Positions 24,719 through 35,237 of a stretch of 42,335 nt of DNA are shown one piece after another. The position numbers and the translations under genes are program-made. Every line of letters begins with the position of its first letter. Position 1 is the stretch's first letter. The stretch lies in contig WRGR01000032.1 of NCBI GenBank assembly GCA_009787085.1, positions 1-42,335 of the forward strand, read 5' to 3'. The stretch comes from Actinomycetes bacterium (lineage in GTDB: Bacteria; Actinomycetota; Coriobacteriia; Coriobacteriales; UBA8131). Under the pieces are notes generated by a model, which was not told where the DNA came from, did not search any database, and worked only from the letters and a program-made list of their open reading frames with translations.

Positions 24719-25513
24719 GTGAATTTTGATGGGCTTGGCGAACATATTCAAGAACTGATACAAACAGTGGCTTCAGGTTCGCTTTGGGGGCCGATAACTA
24801 CGTTTACGCCCTATATTCTCTTGATCCTGATACTGGTGTTGGTCATTGTCTTTGCCGCCAAGCGGCAGCTGGCTTTGGTTCCCAAGAACCGTTTTGTTGG
24901 CGTGGTCGAGTTCTTTGTTAATTTTTCCCAAAACGAGGTCGGTTACGGGGTGATGGGCAATGCCGCCAAGAAGCACATCCCGTTTTTGACATCGCTTTTC
25001 ATCTTCATCTTCTTGGCTAACATTGTCGGTTTGATTCCCGGCCTGAAGGCCGCTACTGGAACTATCGGCGTCACCTTGCCTTTGGCTGCGATTGCTTTTG
25101 TCTATTTCAACTTCTATGGCATCAAGGAGCTAGGTGGGCTGCACTACTTGCTGTCGATGGCTCCCAAGGGCCTGCCAATACCTCTGGCCGCCTTCATCTG
25201 GTTCTTAGAGTTCTTCTCTATGGTGCTGCGCTTGCTGACTCTTTCTGTCCGTCTTTTTGCCAATATGTTCGCCGGGCATCTGCTCTTGGGTGTTTTGGCC
25301 ATTCTCGTCAGCATGGCTTTCCATCCGTTGATCGCCATTGCCAGTGAGGGTTTTTCGGTCAACACCATATCGTCTTCCGTGCTCGGTTTGGTTTGGTTGG
25401 CATTCTTGGTAGTCATGTATGCCTTGGAGGCCTTTGTTGCCTGTATTCAGGCATTTGTGTTTGCTCTGCTCTCTAGTGTCTATGTCTTTATGGCGACGAA
25501 CGCGGAGCACTGA
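24719..25513 (+). CDS. atpB: ATP synthase Fo subunit a
   Basis: A 264-residue multi-span membrane protein. The essential stator Arg is R178 in LLTLSVRLFANMFAGHLLLG, and GLIPGLKAATGTIGVTLPLA plus ALEAFVACIQAFVFALLSSV are family landmarks. GTG 24719 follows AAGAGGAGA. Subunit a forms the proton half-channels against the c-ring. A 128-nt gap to atpE is unusually long within this operon but shows no separate promoter that I can support. Confidence 0.95.
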   Translation: MNFDGLGEHIQELIQTVASGSLWGPITTFTPYILLILILVLVIVFAAKRQLALVPKNRFVGVVEFFVNFSQNEVGYGVMGNAAKKHIPFLTSLFIFIFLANIVGLIPGLKAATGTIGVTLPLAAIAFVYFNFYGIKELGGLHYLLSMAPKGLPIPLAAFIWFLEFFSMVLRLLTLSVRLFANMFAGHLLLGVLAILVSMAFHPLIAIASEGFSVNTISSSVLGLVWLAFLVVMYALEAFVACIQAFVFALLSSVYVFMATNAEH

Positions 25514-25641
25514 TTATTTTGGTGATGAGCGGAGTCCGTCCGCTTGTTGGTAGTTTAAAGGCATACCGCATCTGCTGTGTGGGTTTTGCGGTGTGCAAAA
25601 GTAGTGTCGGGGTTGAGGCTCCGGCGGAGTAAGGAGGAATT

Positions 25642-25878
25642 GTGGAAGCTGCACATATGGTTTTTTCGGGAATCGGCCTTGGTGCCATCGGTTTTGGCTT
25701 AGCCGCAATCGGCGGTGGCATTGGTGTCGGCTTGGCCGGTCACGGCGCAATGGGCGCAGTTGCCCGCCAGCCTGAACTTTACAGCCGCATCTTTACCCTG
25801 TTCATCATGTCTGCGGCCATGTCAGAGGCTCTGGCCCTGCTCGGCTTCGTTCTCGCATTCATTTCCATGGCGGTTTGA
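25642..25878 (+). CDS. atpE: ATP synthase Fo subunit c
   Basis: A 78-residue hairpin protein. Helix 1 is Gly-rich (GIGLGAIGFGLAAIGGGIGV), the polar loop is ARQPEL, and helix 2 has the ion-carrying Glu62 in SAAMSEALALLGF. The Gln in helix 1 and the Ser-Thr after Glu that mark Na-driven rings are absent (Val and Ala-Leu instead), so protons are the expected ion. GTG 25642 follows AAGGAGG; ATG 25657 is an alternative. Confidence 0.95.
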   Translation: MEAAHMVFSGIGLGAIGFGLAAIGGGIGVGLAGHGAMGAVARQPELYSRIFTLFIMSAAMSEALALLGFVLAFISMAV

Positions 25879-25926
25879 TGATGCCAGTTCCTTTTGGAGA
25901 TATCAAGCCCGATCGGAGGTGAGTTT

Positions 25927-26562
25927 ATGAGTGTGAGATCGAAAAGGCTGGTGGCCGTGGCCATTCCGGCGGTAGCCGTAATCAGTTTCCCTGTGCTAGC
26001 TTTTGCCAGTGAGCCGGCTGCGGCCGCTGCTGGGCACGAGGCGGAAGGCGGCGGGGTCGGTATCAGCTTGCTTTTCCCCTCGCTGCTGGAGTGGATCCCG
26101 ATGCTCATCGGCTTTATCGTGCTCTGGATCGTCCTTGCTAAGAAGGCTTGGCCGGTCTTTATCGGCATGATCGATAAGCGTGCTGCCACTATCAAGGATT
26201 CCTTGGAGCAGGCCGAGGCCGCCCGGGTTGAGAGCGCCAAGCTGTTGGAGGCTCAGAAGGCCCAGTTGGACGATGCCCGCGAGCAGGCTACGCAGATCAT
26301 TGCCGATGCCCGCAGTGCCGCTGAACTGGTGCGCTCGGACATCGAGGCCAAGGCGGCCGAGGAGGCCGAGACTATGCTGAAGCGTGCTCGTGCCGGTATT
26401 GAGGCTGAGAAACAGGCGGCTATCGCCGAGTTGCGCAGCAGCGTTGCTGATATCTCGGTGTCGGTGGCAGGCAAGCTGATCGGGCGTAACCTGGACGAGC
26501 AGGAGCATCGCCGGATCATCGAGCAGTACGTGAATGAAGCGGGGAGCTTCGATGACAACTAG
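25927..26562 (+). CDS. atpF: ATP synthase Fo subunit b with signal-peptide-like N-terminus
   Basis: A 211-residue stator subunit. It has an N-terminal hydrophobic segment ending in an AFA-type site (AVAVISFPVLAFASEPAAAA), then the usual membrane anchor (LEWIPMLIGFIVLWIVLAKK), a long Ala/Glu-rich coiled coil (residues about 80-180), and the delta-binding end VSVAGKLIGRNLDEQEHRRI. Typical b subunits have only one N-terminal helix; the extra segment may be a cleaved signal peptide. ATG 25927 has GGAGGTGA upstream. The stop overlaps the atpH start. Confidence 0.93.
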   Translation: MSVRSKRLVAVAIPAVAVISFPVLAFASEPAAAAAGHEAEGGGVGISLLFPSLLEWIPMLIGFIVLWIVLAKKAWPVFIGMIDKRAATIKDSLEQAEAARVESAKLLEAQKAQLDDAREQATQIIADARSAAELVRSDIEAKAAEEAETMLKRARAGIEAEKQAAIAELRSSVADISVSVAGKLIGRNLDEQEHRRIIEQYVNEAGSFDDN

Positions 26563-27124
26563 CTCCCAGTCAACCATCGTCGAGGTTTATGCCCAAAACC
26601 TGCTGTCCTCAGCTGCCCAAGCGGCCAAGCCCGAGGAACTGCTCTCCTTGAGCGAAGCGACGCAGGCGGCGGTGTCAGCGCTTAACGCCTCAAGGGATCT
26701 GCGGGAGACTCTTAGAGACACCAAGATACCCCTGTCCGCTCGTGTCAGTGTGGTGGATGAGATCTTCGGGGGATTCCCCCCGGCACTCCTCAGTACGCTG
26801 CACCTGATGATCGAGCGGGATGAGCTGAAGCTGCTGAGGCGCGTCGAGGAGCGGCTGGTCTTCTTGTTGGAAGAGAAGTTCAGGCTGACTGTCATTGACG
26901 TTACCAGTGCGGTAGCCCTTGACGATGGGTTGCGAAAAAAGATTGTAGACAAGTATTCTGCCCAGTTCGGCACGACAGTGCTGCTCCAGGAGCACGTCGA
27001 TCCGGAGATCATGGGCGGCATAGTAATGCAAACGCATGGCAAGCGTATCGATGCCAGCTTGACTTTTCAGCTGTCACGCGCTCGCGCCGTGCTTGCCGGC
27101 GGAACTATCGGAGGTGCGACATAG
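26552..27124 (+). CDS. atpH: ATP synthase F1 subunit delta
   Basis: A 190-residue delta (OSCP-like) subunit, joining the b stalk to the top of F1. It starts TIVEVYAQNLLSSAAQ, has an alpha-helical N-domain and the conserved C-terminal block DPEIMGGIVMQTHGKRIDAS. ATG 26552 lies within the atpF end (ATGACAACTAG), preceded by GGGGAG, so translation is coupled. The stop ends at 27124 just before atpA. Confidence 0.93.
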   Translation: MTTSSQSTIVEVYAQNLLSSAAQAAKPEELLSLSEATQAAVSALNASRDLRETLRDTKIPLSARVSVVDEIFGGFPPALLSTLHLMIERDELKLLRRVEERLVFLLEEKFRLTVIDVTSAVALDDGLRKKIVDKYSAQFGTTVLLQEHVDPEIMGGIVMQTHGKRIDASLTFQLSRARAVLAGGTIGGAT

Positions 27125-28690
27125 ATGGCGGAAATAACCGCACAGGAGATCGATGCCCTGCTGCGCAAGCAGTTGGAGTCCATCGAAGTCAGCGTTGAAT
27201 CCCGGGAGATCGGGAGCGTCATCCAGATCGGTGACGGTATTGCATTGGTCGCTGGTCTGCGGGACGCAATGGCCGGCGAGCTGTTGGAGTTCACCAGTTC
27301 CAGCGGCAAGACCGTCTACGGCTTGGCCCAGAACCTAGACGAGGACGAAGTCGGTGCCGTGCTGCTCGGCGACGTCACAGCAATCAAGGAGAACGACTCG
27401 GTGCGGACGACTGGCCGCATCGTAGAGATCCCCTCAGGCAAGGAGTTTTTGGGGCGTGTCGTCAACCCGCTCGGCGAGCCGATCGACGGCAAAGGCCCGA
27501 TCGCAGTCGAGGGTTATCGCCCCGTCGAGTTCCGGGCACCGGGCGTCGTTGAGCGCCAAGGTGTCAACGAGCCGATGCAGACCGGTATTCTGGCCATCGA
27601 TTCGATGATCCCGATTGGCCGTGGCCAACGTGAGCTGATCATCGGCGACCGTCAGACTGGTAAAACGGCTATCGCCGTAGACACCATCATCAACTCCAAG
27701 GGCAAGGACCTGATCTGCATTTACGTGGCCATCGGGCAAAAAGCCTCGACAGTGGCCACAGTGGTGGAGACCTTGGAGCGCTTCGGTGCCATGGACTATA
27801 CGATTATCGTTTCAGCGACGGCTTCTGATTCGGCACCACTGCAATACATTGCCCCGATGGCCGGTGTGGCTATCGGCGAGTACTTCATGTATAACGGCGC
27901 AGACGGCCAGCCGGCCAGCGCCACCAACCCCGGCCGTCACGTGCTTTGCATTTATGACGACCTCTCCAAGCAGGCCGTGGCCTACCGTCAGATGTCATTG
28001 ACGTTGCGTCGTCCGCCGGGCCGTGAGGCTTACCCGGGCGACGTGTTCTACCTGCACAGTCGCCTTTTGGAACGGGCAGTGAAGCTTTCCGAAAAAAACG
28101 GTTCCGGTTCTTTGACCGCCCTGCCGATCATCGAGACCCAGGCCGGTGACGTTAGCGCCTACATCCCGACTAACGTCATCTCGATCACCGATGGCCAGAT
28201 ATTCCTGCAGTCCGACCTGTTCTTCCAAGGTCAGCGTCCGGCTGTCAACGTTGGTATCTCTGTCTCCCGCGTCGGCGGCGATGCCCAGACCAAGGCCATG
28301 AAACAGGTCGCTGGTTCGCTGCGCCTCGATTTGGCTGCTTACCGCGAGCTTCAGGCTTTTGCCCAGTTCGGCTCGGACTTGGACAAGGCCACTCAAGACC
28401 AGCTGGCGCGCGGTGCCCGGATGACCGAGCTTTTAAAGCAAGGCCGTTACGTGCCGATGCCTTTCGAGGAGCAGGTAATGTCGATCTTTGCCGGCAACCA
28501 GGGCTTCTTAGACGGACTTCAGGTAGCTGACGTCTTGCGCTTTCGCTCCGAGATGCTGCAATACTTACGTGCCAGTCGTCCGGATATCGGCGAGGTCATC
28601 CGCAGCGAGCAGAAGCTCTCTGATGAGACCATCGAGAAGCTGAAGTCGGCAATCGCTGATTTCACGTCGAAGTTCGCGGCTCGCGACTAA
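27125..28690 (+). CDS. atpA: ATP synthase F1 subunit alpha
   Basis: A 521-residue non-catalytic nucleotide-binding subunit. P-loop [13 protein letters not shown], the arginine-finger region in [20 protein letters not shown], and [20 protein letters not shown] are all intact. It starts one base after the atpH stop, with GGAGG upstream. The length is normal for the family. Confidence 0.97.
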   Translation: MAEITAQEIDALLRKQLESIEVSVESREIGSVIQIGDGIALVAGLRDAMAGELLEFTSSSGKTVYGLAQNLDEDEVGAVLLGDVTAIKENDSVRTTGRIVEIPSGKEFLGRVVNPLGEPIDGKGPIAVEGYRPVEFRAPGVVERQGVNEPMQTGILAIDSMIPIGRGQRELIIGDRQTGKTAIAVDTIINSKGKDLICIYVAIGQKASTVATVVETLERFGAMDYTIIVSATASDSAPLQYIAPMAGVAIGEYFMYNGADGQPASATNPGRHVLCIYDDLSKQAVAYRQMSLTLRRPPGREAYPGDVFYLHSRLLERAVKLSEKNGSGSLTALPIIETQAGDVSAYIPTNVISITDGQIFLQSDLFFQGQRPAVNVGISVSRVGGDAQTKAMKQVAGSLRLDLAAYRELQAFAQFGSDLDKATQDQLARGARMTELLKQGRYVPMPFEEQVMSIFAGNQGFLDGLQVADVLRFRSEMLQYLRASRPDIGEVIRSEQKLSDETIEKLKSAIADFTSKFAARD

Positions 28691-28700
28691 GGGAGTATCA

Positions 28701-31125
<2,425 letters not shown>

Positions 31126-31126
<1 letters not shown>

Positions 31127-31539
31127 TGCCAGCGATGAAAGTAAACTTGGTCACTCCGGAAGAGCGCCTGTTCAACGACGAGGCTAGCTTCGTCGTGGTG
31201 CCCGGTGCCGAAGGGGTACTCGGCTTTCTTTATAGCCATGCTCCGGTGATGACCACCTTGGCTGGTGGTGAAGTGAAGATCGAGTACGGTGAAGATAAGA
31301 AGACCGAGCACTTTGCTGTTCAAGGCGGCTTCGTTGGTGCCGACGGACATCGAGTGATGATCTTGGCGACCCGGGCATCCCTGCTGGCCAACGAGGATAG
31401 TGGTGATGTGAAATCGCGTATTGACGATTTGGAAGGCCGCCTGAAAACGTTATCTGAAGATGCTGCTGAGCGGGCCTTCTTGGAGGCCGAGCTGAGTTGG
31501 GAGCACCTTTTAGAGAAGCTGCTGTCTAAGACATCGTAA
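31126..31539 (+). CDS. atpC: ATP synthase F1 subunit epsilon
   Basis: A 137-residue epsilon subunit with the N-terminal beta barrel (VNLVTPEERLFNDEASFVVV, PGAEGVLGFLYSHAPVMTTL, AVQGGFVGADGHRVMILA) and a C-terminal helical hairpin of about 50 residues that can inhibit ATP hydrolysis. The ATG shares a base with the atpD stop (TAATG). It ends the operon, followed by a hairpin. Confidence 0.95.
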
Positions 31540-31545
31540 ATCTCT

Positions 31546-31596
31546 GTTACCGCGCCTTAAGACATGTATGGTTCGTACTGTTTTGGGCGCGGTAAC
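31546..31596 (+). terminator. Hairpin ending the ATP synthase operon
   Basis: GTTACCGCGCC (31546-31556) and GGCGCGGTAAC (31586-31596) form a perfect 11-bp stem seven bases after the atpC stop, around a 29-nt loop. There is no T tract downstream, so it may be a weak terminator. Confidence 0.5.
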
Positions 31597-31704
31597 TTGA
31601 GCGGGTCTAGAAATGTGGGATGCGGAGTCGCTTTTGTTCCCCATTGTGGGTTCGACCCGCAATCTGAGCGTAAACAGCAACACTGCCTCTGCTTGCCGCT
31701 CTCC

Positions 31705-31713
31705 TGATACAAT
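31705..31713 (+). promoter_or_regulatory. Extended -10 promoter giving a probably leaderless murA transcript
   Basis: TGATACAAT is an extended -10 (TG, one base, TACAAT at 31708-31713). The murA ATG begins 7 nt after it, which is where transcription should start. No Shine-Dalgarno sequence precedes the ATG. Confidence 0.55.
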
Positions 31714-31719
31714 GGATCT

Positions 31720-33000
31720 ATGAATTCAACTACCGACATTATTTGCGTTGAGGGCTGCCATGCGCTGTCCGGCTCCATTGACGTACAGGGAGCCAAGAAC
31801 TCCGTCCTGAAGTTGATGGCTGCCTCTATTTTGGCTCCTGGTTCTACGACCATTACTAATGCCCCATTGATATCTGATGTTCTATTGATGGGCGAAGTGT
31901 TGAAGTGCTTGGGTGCAAAGGTCAGTTATGGGCAAGGTGAGATACGAATCGATAGCTCGACGATTGACAGCCATTATGCGCCCTATGAGCTGGTCAGCCA
32001 GATGCGGGCATCAATTGCGGTCTTGGGGCCTTTGTTGGGGCGTTTCGGTTCGGCTGTGGTGGCCATGCCCGGTGGCTGTAACCTTGGGGCTCGACAGATC
32101 GACATGCATTTCTCAGCTTTAGAGGCCCTTGGTGTTGAGTTTAGCACTGCGGCCGGCAACATCGTTGCCACGGCTCCTCAAGGGCTGCACGGGGCATCTG
32201 TTCACCTGAGTTTCCCCAGTGTCGGTGCAACCGAGAACGTTATGATGGCTGCGGTCTGTGCTAAAGGTACGACCATTGTAGAAAACGCCGCCCGTGAACC
32301 GGAGATATCGGACTTAGGGGAGTATCTAGGTGAGATGGGTGCCAAGATAGTCGGCCTCGGTAGTCCGATTATCCGTATTGAGGGTACAGACAAGCTGTAT
32401 CCGGTGGCCTGTCATAAGACAATCGGTGATCGTATCGAGGCCGGCACTTTTCTAGTGGCAGGGGCATTGATGGGCGGTCCTCTGACTGTCCGGGGAGTGC
32501 GCCCGGCTCAGCTGGAGTGTGCCTTGCTGAAACTGGAAGACATGGGCGTGTCGGTGACGCGGGGAGACGACTCAATAACTGTTGCCCGTCTCCGCCCATT
32601 GATTGCCACTGATATCCAGACCCTGCCCTTTCCCGGGTTCCCGACCGACTTGCAGCCCCAGTTCATGGTGCTTTGTGCCCTTGCTGATGGAAAGTCAACC
32701 ATCGCCGAGAACATTTTCGAGAACCGCTTCGTGTTCACTGAGGAATTCGCCCGAATGGGTGCCGATGTTGTCGTCCATGGCCATTTCGCCCAACTCCAAG
32801 GTGTGAGCGGGCTGTCTGCCGTACCGGTGAAGGCCCCTGACTTGCGCGGCGGCGCTGCCTTGGTTTTGGCTGGTTTGGCGGCGGAGGGCTATACCAAAGT
32901 ATCGGAAGTCGTTCATATCGACCGCGGCTATGAGGGATTCACTGACAAACTGGCCTCTCTTGGCGCGAAAATCAGGCGCCAACCTCTTGAAGATGCTTGA
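31720..33000 (+). CDS. murA: UDP-N-acetylglucosamine 1-carboxyvinyltransferase (MurA)
   Basis: A 426-residue enolpyruvyl transferase for the first committed step of peptidoglycan synthesis. It has the substrate Lys-Asn pair in VQGAKNSVLKLMAA, the catalytic Cys120 in AMPGGCNLGARQIDMH, and PFPGFPTDLQPQFM with FENRFVFTEEFARMGAD. Because the active-site residue is Cys rather than Asp, the enzyme should be sensitive to fosfomycin. ATG 31720 probably lies at the transcript 5' end. The stop overlaps the fumarase alpha start by 8 nt, so it heads a five-gene coupled operon. Confidence 0.96.
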   Translation: MNSTTDIICVEGCHALSGSIDVQGAKNSVLKLMAASILAPGSTTITNAPLISDVLLMGEVLKCLGAKVSYGQGEIRIDSSTIDSHYAPYELVSQMRASIAVLGPLLGRFGSAVVAMPGGCNLGARQIDMHFSALEALGVEFSTAAGNIVATAPQGLHGASVHLSFPSVGATENVMMAAVCAKGTTIVENAAREPEISDLGEYLGEMGAKIVGLGSPIIRIEGTDKLYPVACHKTIGDRIEAGTFLVAGALMGGPLTVRGVRPAQLECALLKLEDMGVSVTRGDDSITVARLRPLIATDIQTLPFPGFPTDLQPQFMVLCALADGKSTIAENIFENRFVFTEEFARMGADVVVHGHFAQLQGVSGLSAVPVKAPDLRGGAALVLAGLAAEGYTKVSEVVHIDRGYEGFTDKLASLGAKIRRQPLEDA

Positions 33001-33904
33001 GCCAGCACAAATTGCCGCCTTGGATGCCGGGCATTTGGCGACACTTCTCGAACAAAGCCTAGTTCGCTTGGCTAGCGAGATGCGTGGCGACTTCCGCTCA
33101 GCCATGGCTGTCGCCTGCCAGCGCGAAGCAGCCAGTCGACCGCAGGTCGTCTTGCGGATGCTGGAAGACAATGCCCAGCTGGCCTCTGCGAAGGCACTGC
33201 CGCTTTGCCAAGACACCGGCACGGTTTGGGTGCTCTTGGAGATAGGGAGCAATGCCTACGGCCAGCCATTGACAGTGGCTGCCGATATCTTCTCCCAGGT
33301 CGATACGGCAGTTGGCCGGGCATGGGAGCTGGCCGCATTGCGCCCCAGCCTGCTTCAGGATGCGCTTGTGTCCCGTCTGAACACCGGTGACAACAGCCCG
33401 GCCTTCTGCGATTTGTCGATGCGACCGCAAATGTTGGGTGCCCGCCTACATATCATGCTCAAGGGTGGTGGCACGGACAACGCTAGCTCTCAAGCTATGC
33501 TAGCGCCCGGGGATGGCTGGCCGGGGGTGCGGCGTTTTGTGGTCGAAGCTGTGCGCAGCAAGGCCGCCAATGCCTGTCCGCCGTTGTTGGTGGGTGTGGG
33601 CATCGGATCGACCTTTGACAAGGTGGCCGCGCTCTCTAAGCATGCCCTGCTACGTGAGGTGGGAGCTGCCAACCCCTGCTCGGAACTTGACTGTTATGAG
33701 GCCGAGTTGCTGGCAGAGATCAATGCCACGGGCATCGGCCCCGGCGGCCTGGGTGGCCAAACTACCGCGCTGGCTGTGCACTTGGAAAGCGCCCCTTGCC
33801 ATATTGCGGCCCTGCCGGTGGCGGTCAACCTTTGTTGCAACGCCATACGAACCGTCAGCTTTGATCTTACTGGCCATTGGTTGGAGGGCGGTGGCCAAGC
33901 GTGA
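32993..33904 (+). CDS. Class I fumarase / tartrate dehydratase alpha subunit
   Basis: A 303-residue alpha subunit of two-subunit, 4Fe-4S class I hydro-lyases. Cluster-type cysteines are visible in LPLCQDTGTV, AANPCSELDCYEAELL and PVAVNLCCNAIRT; the loop NATGIGPGGLGGQTTALAV is characteristic. Fumarate to malate is the likeliest reaction; tartrate dehydratase cannot be excluded. ATG 32993 overlaps the murA stop. Its end overlaps the beta subunit start as GTGA. The iron-sulphur cluster makes it oxygen sensitive, in keeping with an anaerobic lifestyle. Confidence 0.9.
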   Translation: MLEPAQIAALDAGHLATLLEQSLVRLASEMRGDFRSAMAVACQREAASRPQVVLRMLEDNAQLASAKALPLCQDTGTVWVLLEIGSNAYGQPLTVAADIFSQVDTAVGRAWELAALRPSLLQDALVSRLNTGDNSPAFCDLSMRPQMLGARLHIMLKGGGTDNASSQAMLAPGDGWPGVRRFVVEAVRSKAANACPPLLVGVGIGSTFDKVAALSKHALLREVGAANPCSELDCYEAELLAEINATGIGPGGLGGQTTALAVHLESAPCHIAALPVAVNLCCNAIRTVSFDLTGHWLEGGGQA

Positions 33905-34500
33905 GTTCTGAGCAGGCAGGCAGCGGCGATATGTGCTCGTGCTTCGGCACAGGTACGGGTACCAACACGGATGCAGGTGTTCAGCCGCTCCGACTCGACT
34001 TGCCGACTAGCCATGATGCCTTGGCTAAGCTGCAAGTTGGTCAGGAGCTGCGGCTTTTTGGGCGGATCTACACGATGCGCGATGTTGGCCACCAACGCTG
34101 TTTGGAAATGCTTAAACGCGACGGTCAGCTCCCATTCAGGCTTGCCGGGGAGGCATTGTTCTACGCCGGCCCGACTCCGGCGGCAGATGATCGTCCTTTC
34201 GGCGCTATCGGCCCAACCACTGCGGCTCGCATGGACTTTGCCGCCCCTGACTTGTATCGCGCCGGTATCCTCCTGACCCTCGGCAAGGGCTGCCGCTCGG
34301 CAGCGGTGGCAGAGGCCGCAGCTGAAACTGGCAGCGTTTACCTGACGACCGTCGGCGGTGCCGCCGCCTTGTTGGCCGAAAAGGTGTTAACCGCCAAGCT
34401 TATAGCCTGGGATGACCTAGGGCCAGAGGCTTTGTACTGCCTCGAGATTGCTGACTTCCCGGCATTTGTGGCTATTGACAGCCGAGGGCGGCAGCTATGA
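33901..34500 (+). CDS. Class I fumarase / tartrate dehydratase beta subunit
   Basis: A 199-residue beta subunit. The family core is present: LQVGQELRLFGRIYTMRDVG HQR, ALFYAGPTPA, FGAIGPTTAARMDFAAPDLY, then GKGCRSAAVAEAAAETGSVY and the late WDDLGPEALYCLEIADFPAF. An extra 30 or so Ser/Gly/Thr-rich residues lie at the N-terminus. GTG 33901 has GGAGGG upstream and overlaps the alpha stop (GTGA); the end overlaps tmk as ATGA. Together with alpha it forms the active hydro-lyase. Confidence 0.9.
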   Translation: MSSEQAGSGDMCSCFGTGTGTNTDAGVQPLRLDLPTSHDALAKLQVGQELRLFGRIYTMRDVGHQRCLEMLKRDGQLPFRLAGEALFYAGPTPAADDRPFGAIGPTTAARMDFAAPDLYRAGILLTLGKGCRSAAVAEAAAETGSVYLTTVGGAAALLAEKVLTAKLIAWDDLGPEALYCLEIADFPAFVAIDSRGRQL

Positions 34501-35237
34501 GGCAAGCCTGTCTGCAATCTGGGGCAACGGCATTGACCAGCGCTTCTCTAGGTGCTGCCTTCATCAGCTTTGAAGGCGGCGAGGGGGTTGGCAAGTCCAC
34601 CCATATTCGCCTGTTGGCAGCTTGTTTGCAGTCTTTTGGCATCGATGTGGCCATTTTTCGTGATCCAGGAGGGACACGTATCGGTGAGGTGGTGCGTGAC
34701 ATTCTCCTTGACCCAGCCAACACCGACATCGACCCCGCCGCCGAACTATTGTTGTATGAGGCGGCACGTGCCCAACTGGTTGCAGAGGACATCGCGCCAG
34801 CACTCCAAGCTGGCCGTTGTGTGCTCTGTGACCGTTTTGTTGACTCGTCACTGGCCTATCAGGGCGCGGGCCGTGGCCTTGGCTTCGAGTTGGTGCGGCA
34901 GGCCAATCAGGTTGGCAGCAAGGGCATAATGCCCGACCGCACTTTGGTGCTGATCGATGACGCACAAACTTCATTGGCTCGAGCTGTGGAGGCCGGAGCT
35001 GACCGCATGGAATCCGAGGCGTTGGAGTTCCACGAGCGCGTTCGCGATGCCTTTCTGCAGTTAGCGCGACAGGAGCCGGGGCGGGTACGCCTGATCCCGA
35101 TCGCCGAGGATAAACGGGTGACTGCCCGCTTGGTCATCGAGGCCACAGGCGACCTTTTCAGCGGCTTTGACCTAGGCAGCTTCCGGCTCACCGATGAGCT
35201 GTTGTCCAGTGTCCGACGGGAGTACAACCAGCAATGA
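34497..35237 (+). CDS. tmk: Thymidylate kinase with repeat-derived N-terminal extension
   Basis: A 246-residue dTMP kinase. The P-loop FISFEGGEGVGKSTHIRLLA, the DRFVDSSLAYQGAGRGLG motif (DRx region) and LID residues around RMESEALEFHERVRDAFLQ are present. The family usually begins within a few residues of FISFEG, but here about 21 residues precede it. They are encoded by what looks like the right half of the MITE-like element (TCTGCAATCTGGGGCAACGG CATTGACCAGCGCTTCTCTA). ATG 34497 overlaps the fumarase beta stop (ATGA); TTG 34533 is a later start. The stop overlaps holB (ATGA). Confidence 0.93.
   Translation: MRQACLQSGATALTSASLGAAFISFEGGEGVGKSTHIRLLAACLQSFGIDVAIFRDPGGTRIGEVVRDILLDPANTDIDPAAELLLYEAARAQLVAEDIAPALQAGRCVLCDRFVDSSLAYQGAGRGLGFELVRQANQVGSKGIMPDRTLVLIDDAQTSLARAVEAGADRMESEALEFHERVRDAFLQLARQEPGRVRLIPIAEDKRVTARLVIEATGDLFSGFDLGSFRLTDELLSSVRREYNQQ
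34503..34551 (+). repeat. Right-half copy F of the MITE-like element inside tmk
   Basis: CTGCAATCTGGGGCAACGGC followed by ATTGACCAGCGCTTCTCTA matches the right end of copies C and E and the consensus end CATTGATCGGCGCTTCCC, ending in TA. It lies in frame at the 5' end of tmk. Confidence 0.55.

Noticed and set aside
25642-25878. Na-dependent c subunit
   Set aside because: The Gln in helix 1 and the Ser-Thr after the key Glu, needed for Na coordination, are missing.
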